A stretch of 40,352 nucleotides of DNA from Streptococcus mitis (GTDB taxonomy: Bacteria; Bacillota; Bacilli; Lactobacillales; Streptococcaceae): positions 1 to 40,352 of the forward strand of contig NZ_JUQO01000061.1 of the NCBI RefSeq assembly GCF_001074635.1, given 5' to 3'. The notes under the pieces were generated by a model that saw only the letters and a program-made list of their open reading frames with translations, had not been told where the DNA came from and did not search any database. Of the stretch, positions 37,782 through 40,352 are shown piece after piece; positions within the stretch are counted from its first letter, which is position 1, and each line of letters opens with the position of its first letter. Both the position numbers and the translations under genes were made by a program.

Positions 37782-37792
37782 CTTATGATTCT

Positions 37793-37820
37793 ATTATACA
37801 CCCTTAAAAGAGAATGTCAA
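37793..37820 (-). promoter_or_regulatory. Sigma-A promoter of hrcA-grpE-dnaK
   Basis: TTGACA (complement of 37815-37820), a 16-base spacer, TATAAT (complement of 37793-37798). It lies between two CIRCE sites, so HrcA would block both sides. Confidence 0.93.
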
Positions 37821-37837
37821 GATAAAAACTCAAAAAA

Positions 37838-37864
37838 TTAGCACTCTTTTATCAAGAGTGCTAA
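37838..37864 (-). promoter_or_regulatory. CIRCE operator (upstream, perfect)
   Basis: TTAGCACTC, nine bases, GAGTGCTAA: a perfect inverted repeat upstream of the -35. Confidence 0.96.
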
Positions 37865-37881
37865 AAATCAGTCTGAAGACC

Positions 37882-37913
37882 TAGAAAAAAGATCACCCAC
37901 AGGCAATCTTTCT
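37882..37913 (-). terminator. Terminator of glnRA
   Basis: AAAGATTGCC pairs with GGTGATCTTT (with G-T pairs) around a four-base loop, then TTTTC on the minus strand, shortly after the glnA stop. Confidence 0.85.
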
Positions 37914-37925
37914 TCTATATTAGTA

Positions 37926-39272
37926 TTAGTAAAGGTCTAAATAATTATCAATTTCCCATTGTGAAACGAAGGTTGCATAGCTTGCCCATTCGATTCGCTT
38001 GGCTTCAAGGAAACTAGTATAGATATGTTCTCCAAGAGCTGCTCTGACAACTTCATCTTCAGTCAGAGCTTTCAAAGCGTTGTGAAGAGTTGATGGAAGG
38101 TCTGTAATACCAGCTTCCTTGCGTTCTTCTGCTGTCATGATGTAGATATTTTCTTCGATAGGAGCTGGTGCTTCGATTTTATTCTCAATACCATGCAAAC
38201 CAACTTCCAAAAGAACCGCCATAGCGATATATGGGTTTGCCATCGGATCCACTGAACGCAACTCAAGACGAGTTCCCATACCGCGTGAAGCAGGTACGCG
38301 CACAAGTGGCGAACGGTTACGACCAGCCCAAGCAATATAAACAGGCGCTTCATAACCTGGAACCAAACGTTTGTATGAGTTAACCGTTGGGTTCATGATA
38401 GCAGTATAGTTGTAGGCATGTTTGATCAAACCACCAAGGAAATGGTAGGCAGTTTCTGACAACTGCATTCCTTTCGGATCATTTGGATCAAAGAAGGCGT
38501 TATTTCCTTCTGCATCAAACAAGGACATATTACAGTGCATACCTGATCCAGCAATACCAAATTTTGGTTTGGCCATAAAGGTTGCGTAAAGGCCATGTTT
38601 GCGAGCAATGGTTTTAACAACGAGTTTAAAGATTTGAATCTTATCACAAGCACGGAGAACTTCATCGTACTTAAAGTCAATCTCGTGTTGACCAACCGCA
38701 ACCTCGTGGTGGCTGGCTTCTACTTCAAATCCCATTTTGGTTAAGACATTGACAATCTCACGACGTGTGTTGTCCGCAAGATCAGTAGGCGCCAAATCAA
38801 AGTAGCCACCCTTGTCATTCACTTCAAGTGTTGGATCTCCATTTTCATCCAACTTAAATAGGAAGAATTCTGGCTCTGGTCCAAGATTGAAGGACTTGAA
38901 TCCCACTTCTTCCATGTGACGAAGAGCACGTTTCAAATTGCCACGAGGGTCTCCTGCAAATGGTTCACCTTCTGTTGTATAGACATCACAGATCAAACCT
39001 GCAACACTTCCATTTTCATCTCCCCATGGGAAGACTGTCCATGTATCCAAGTCAGGGTACAAGTACATATCTGACTCATTGATACGTACAAAACCTTCAA
39101 TAGAAGATCCATCAAACATAGCCTTGTTTGACAAGACTTTATCTAACTGTTCATCTGTAGCAGGAATTTCGACGTTTTTCATGGTTCCCAAAATATCTGA
39201 GAACATGAGACGAATAAAGGTAACATTTTTTTCCTTGACTTCACGACGAATATCTGCAGCTGTGATTGGCAT
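37926..39272 (-). CDS. glnA: Glutamine synthetase, type I
   Basis: GlnA makes glutamine from glutamate, ammonia and ATP. The 448-residue length fits Gram-positive GSI-alpha. Visible are the N-terminal beta-grasp ([20 protein letters not shown]), the latch loop [33 protein letters not shown], and [23 protein letters not shown] precedes the ATG. It is downstream of glnR, the feedback-inhibited regulator, and so shares the GlnR-controlled promoter. Confidence 0.98.
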   Translation of the reverse strand: MPITAADIRREVKEKNVTFIRLMFSDILGTMKNVEIPATDEQLDKVLSNKAMFDGSSIEGFVRINESDMYLYPDLDTWTVFPWGDENGSVAGLICDVYTTEGEPFAGDPRGNLKRALRHMEEVGFKSFNLGPEPEFFLFKLDENGDPTLEVNDKGGYFDLAPTDLADNTRREIVNVLTKMGFEVEASHHEVAVGQHEIDFKYDEVLRACDKIQIFKLVVKTIARKHGLYATFMAKPKFGIAGSGMHCNMSLFDAEGNNAFFDPNDPKGMQLSETAYHFLGGLIKHAYNYTAIMNPTVNSYKRLVPGYEAPVYIAWAGRNRSPLVRVPASRGMGTRLELRSVDPMANPYIAMAVLLEVGLHGIENKIEAPAPIEENIYIMTAEERKEAGITDLPSTLHNALKALTEDEVVRAALGEHIYTSFLEAKRIEWASYATFVSQWEIDNYLDLY

Positions 39273-39308
39273 GAGTTTTCTCCTTAATGTATGACTACTT
39301 GCGGTTGC

Positions 39309-39665
39309 CTAACCGCGACCAAAAGGTGACCGTACTGAAGCAAAGCGACCCTGTTGGAGGAGTTCATTGTGAAGTGCACGGCGCACCTCAGTCTGACTCA
39401 CCGCTTTCTTGGATTTCGCTTCACGTTCAGCATATTTTTTCTTAATGGCAGCGATATTATAACCTTCAGAGATATAATCTTTGATTTCAAGCAGACGATC
39501 CATGTCATTCAAGGAATACATGCGACGGTTCCCTTCGTTTCGATCAGGCTTAATCAACTCTTGATCTTCATAATAACGAATCTGACGCGCCGATAGATCG
39601 GTCAACTTCATAACACTGCCGATAGGAAAAACAGCCATATTTCGGCGAAATTCTTTTTCCTTCAT
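39309..39665 (-). CDS. glnR: Nitrogen-metabolism repressor GlnR
   Basis: GlnR is a MerR-family repressor of glnRA, sensing feedback-inhibited GlnA. The 118-residue protein has the MerR winged helix (LTDLSARQIRYYEDQELIKP; NRRMYSLNDMDRLLEIKDYI) and a short C-terminal tail (LHNELLQQGRFASVRSPFGRG). AAGGAAATTGTAA precedes the ATG. An operator of the GlnR type lies upstream. Confidence 0.97.
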   Translation of the reverse strand: MKEKEFRRNMAVFPIGSVMKLTDLSARQIRYYEDQELIKPDRNEGNRRMYSLNDMDRLLEIKDYISEGYNIAAIKKKYAEREAKSKKAVSQTEVRRALHNELLQQGRFASVRSPFGRG

Positions 39666-39688
39666 TTACAATTTCCTTCTTTCTGTCT

Positions 39689-39741
39689 ATTATAGTCTAA
39701 AAAAAGACAAACGTCAATTGATAATGTTATAAAATGTAACA
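39689..39741 (-). promoter_or_regulatory. glnRA promoter with GlnR operator
   Basis: TTGACG (complement of 39712-39717), 17 bases, then TATAAT (complement of 39689-39694). Just upstream at 39725-39741 lies TGTTA-N7-TAACA, which matches the GlnR/TnrA consensus TGTNAN7TNACA. It touches the stop codon of the upstream gene. Confidence 0.9.
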
Positions 39742-40269
39742 TTATTTTTCTTTTTTCTCTAAAAAGAGCCGAATACGATCAATATCGTAATTTACGAGAA
39801 TTGCGACAAAAACTCCCATGAAAGTTTCTGATACACGCGCAAATACGTACAAAATTGTCTCTCCACTCGGAATCGATAGGGTAATGATTAACATAGCTGC
39901 TACACCACCAATAACCCCTGCTTTGTTATTCATGGCTACATTTGTCATAATGGTTAACATGGTGCAGATTGGAACAACTACCAAGGTCACCCAAAAGGCT
40001 TCGTGGAAAAAGGTATTTAATAGGAAGAAGACTAGGGCATAGAGGCCACCGATACTATTTCCTAGAATACGCGAAGTCCCAAAATGGACACTCTTATCAA
40101 AACTCTCCCTCAGACTAAAAACGGCTGTCAAAGCACCAATTTGAAGACCTTTCCAGCCAAAAAAGCCAAAAATCAAGAGAACTAGAAAAACAGCAATACC
40201 TGTTTTAAAGGTTCGCATACCAAGTTTGAACTGGGATTTATCGAATTTATATTTTTTAAAATAACTCAT
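39742..40269 (-). CDS. Integral membrane protein, aromatic acid exporter (DUF939/FUSC-like)
   Basis: A 175-residue protein with four to five membrane helices (FKTGIAVFLVLLIFGFFGW; ILGNSIGGLYALVFFLL; FWVTLVVVPICTMLTIM; GVIGGVAAMLIITLSI; SETFMGVFVAILVNYDID). It matches the aromatic acid exporter DUF939/FUSC-like N-terminal region. A conserved start-side segment LGMRTFKTGIAV is present. The substrate is unknown. Its stop lies at the GlnR box, so it is upstream of glnRA and in its own unit. In 40270-40352 a TATGATAAAAT stretch may be its promoter. Confidence 0.8.
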   Translation of the reverse strand: MSYFKKYKFDKSQFKLGMRTFKTGIAVFLVLLIFGFFGWKGLQIGALTAVFSLRESFDKSVHFGTSRILGNSIGGLYALVFFLLNTFFHEAFWVTLVVVPICTMLTIMTNVAMNNKAGVIGGVAAMLIITLSIPSGETILYVFARVSETFMGVFVAILVNYDIDRIRLFLEKKEK

Positions 40270-40352
40270 AATCTCAACTTTCTATTTCCATTTTATCATA
40301 ATTTGGGAGATTTTATGAGGAATAGTTGAGAGGAAGCGTTTTTATTTTAAGC

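Overview
The window is a chromosomal segment of a Mitis-group Streptococcus (S. mitis / S. pneumoniae-like). This rests on gene content and order: glnRA, hrcA-grpE-dnaK-dnaJ, a HIT protein, a complete blp bacteriocin locus (blpT, blpSRH, blpC, blpAB, blpYZ-pncP), ccrZ-trmB, rimP-nusA-ylxR-ylxQ-infB-rbfA and valS all follow the pneumococcal order, shown here mostly on the minus strand. The phase-variable hsd restriction cluster that I recall between glnA and hrcA in S. pneumoniae is absent, which favours S. mitis or a close relative over typical pneumococcus.

Layout. 1-1.42 kb: an AT-rich accessory two-gene unit (an NdpA-like protein and a truncated unknown protein). 1.5-6.1 kb: a Val T-box-controlled operon encoding a flavin-reductase-like protein, a GNAT acetyltransferase, a P-loop kinase and ValS. 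6.1-9 kb: small or less-studied genes (a helix-hairpin-helix protein, DUF1912, DUF438/hemerythrin/PAS, DUF1858, two tiny proteins). 9.1-14.9 kb: the rimP-nusA-infB-rbfA translation/transcription operon. 14.9-16.4 kb: trmB and ccrZ. 16.5-28.9 kb: the blp locus. 28.9-31.5 kb: an Ecs-like ABC transporter and a HIT protein. 31.7-37.9 kb: the HrcA/CIRCE chaperone operon. 37.9-40.3 kb: glnA, glnR and an integral membrane protein.

The most interesting part is the blp locus. Regulation and export genes look intact: BlpC pheromone, BlpH sensor, BlpR regulator, and full-length BlpA protease/ABC exporter with BlpB. The bacteriocin/immunity region holds three double-glycine-leader peptides that I do not recognise. 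Each has an even number of cysteines. They sit next to a secreted, LPXTG-anchored thioredoxin-fold protein with a CSHC active site, which suggests a disulfide-bonded bacteriocin set with its own surface oxidoreductase. Seven promoters carry the same operator geometry (two half-sites 21 bp apart, then the -10 hexamer after a fixed gap of 28 bases), which defines the local BlpR regulon.

Three intergenic spacers (infB/rbfA, dnaJ/HIT operon, grpE/dnaK) hold copies of one 114-137 bp element. The copies share a nested-hairpin architecture, but their outer stems differ in sequence while staying paired. I do not recognise this family. Other regulatory DNA includes a Val T-box, two CIRCE operators flanking the hrcA promoter, and a GlnR box.
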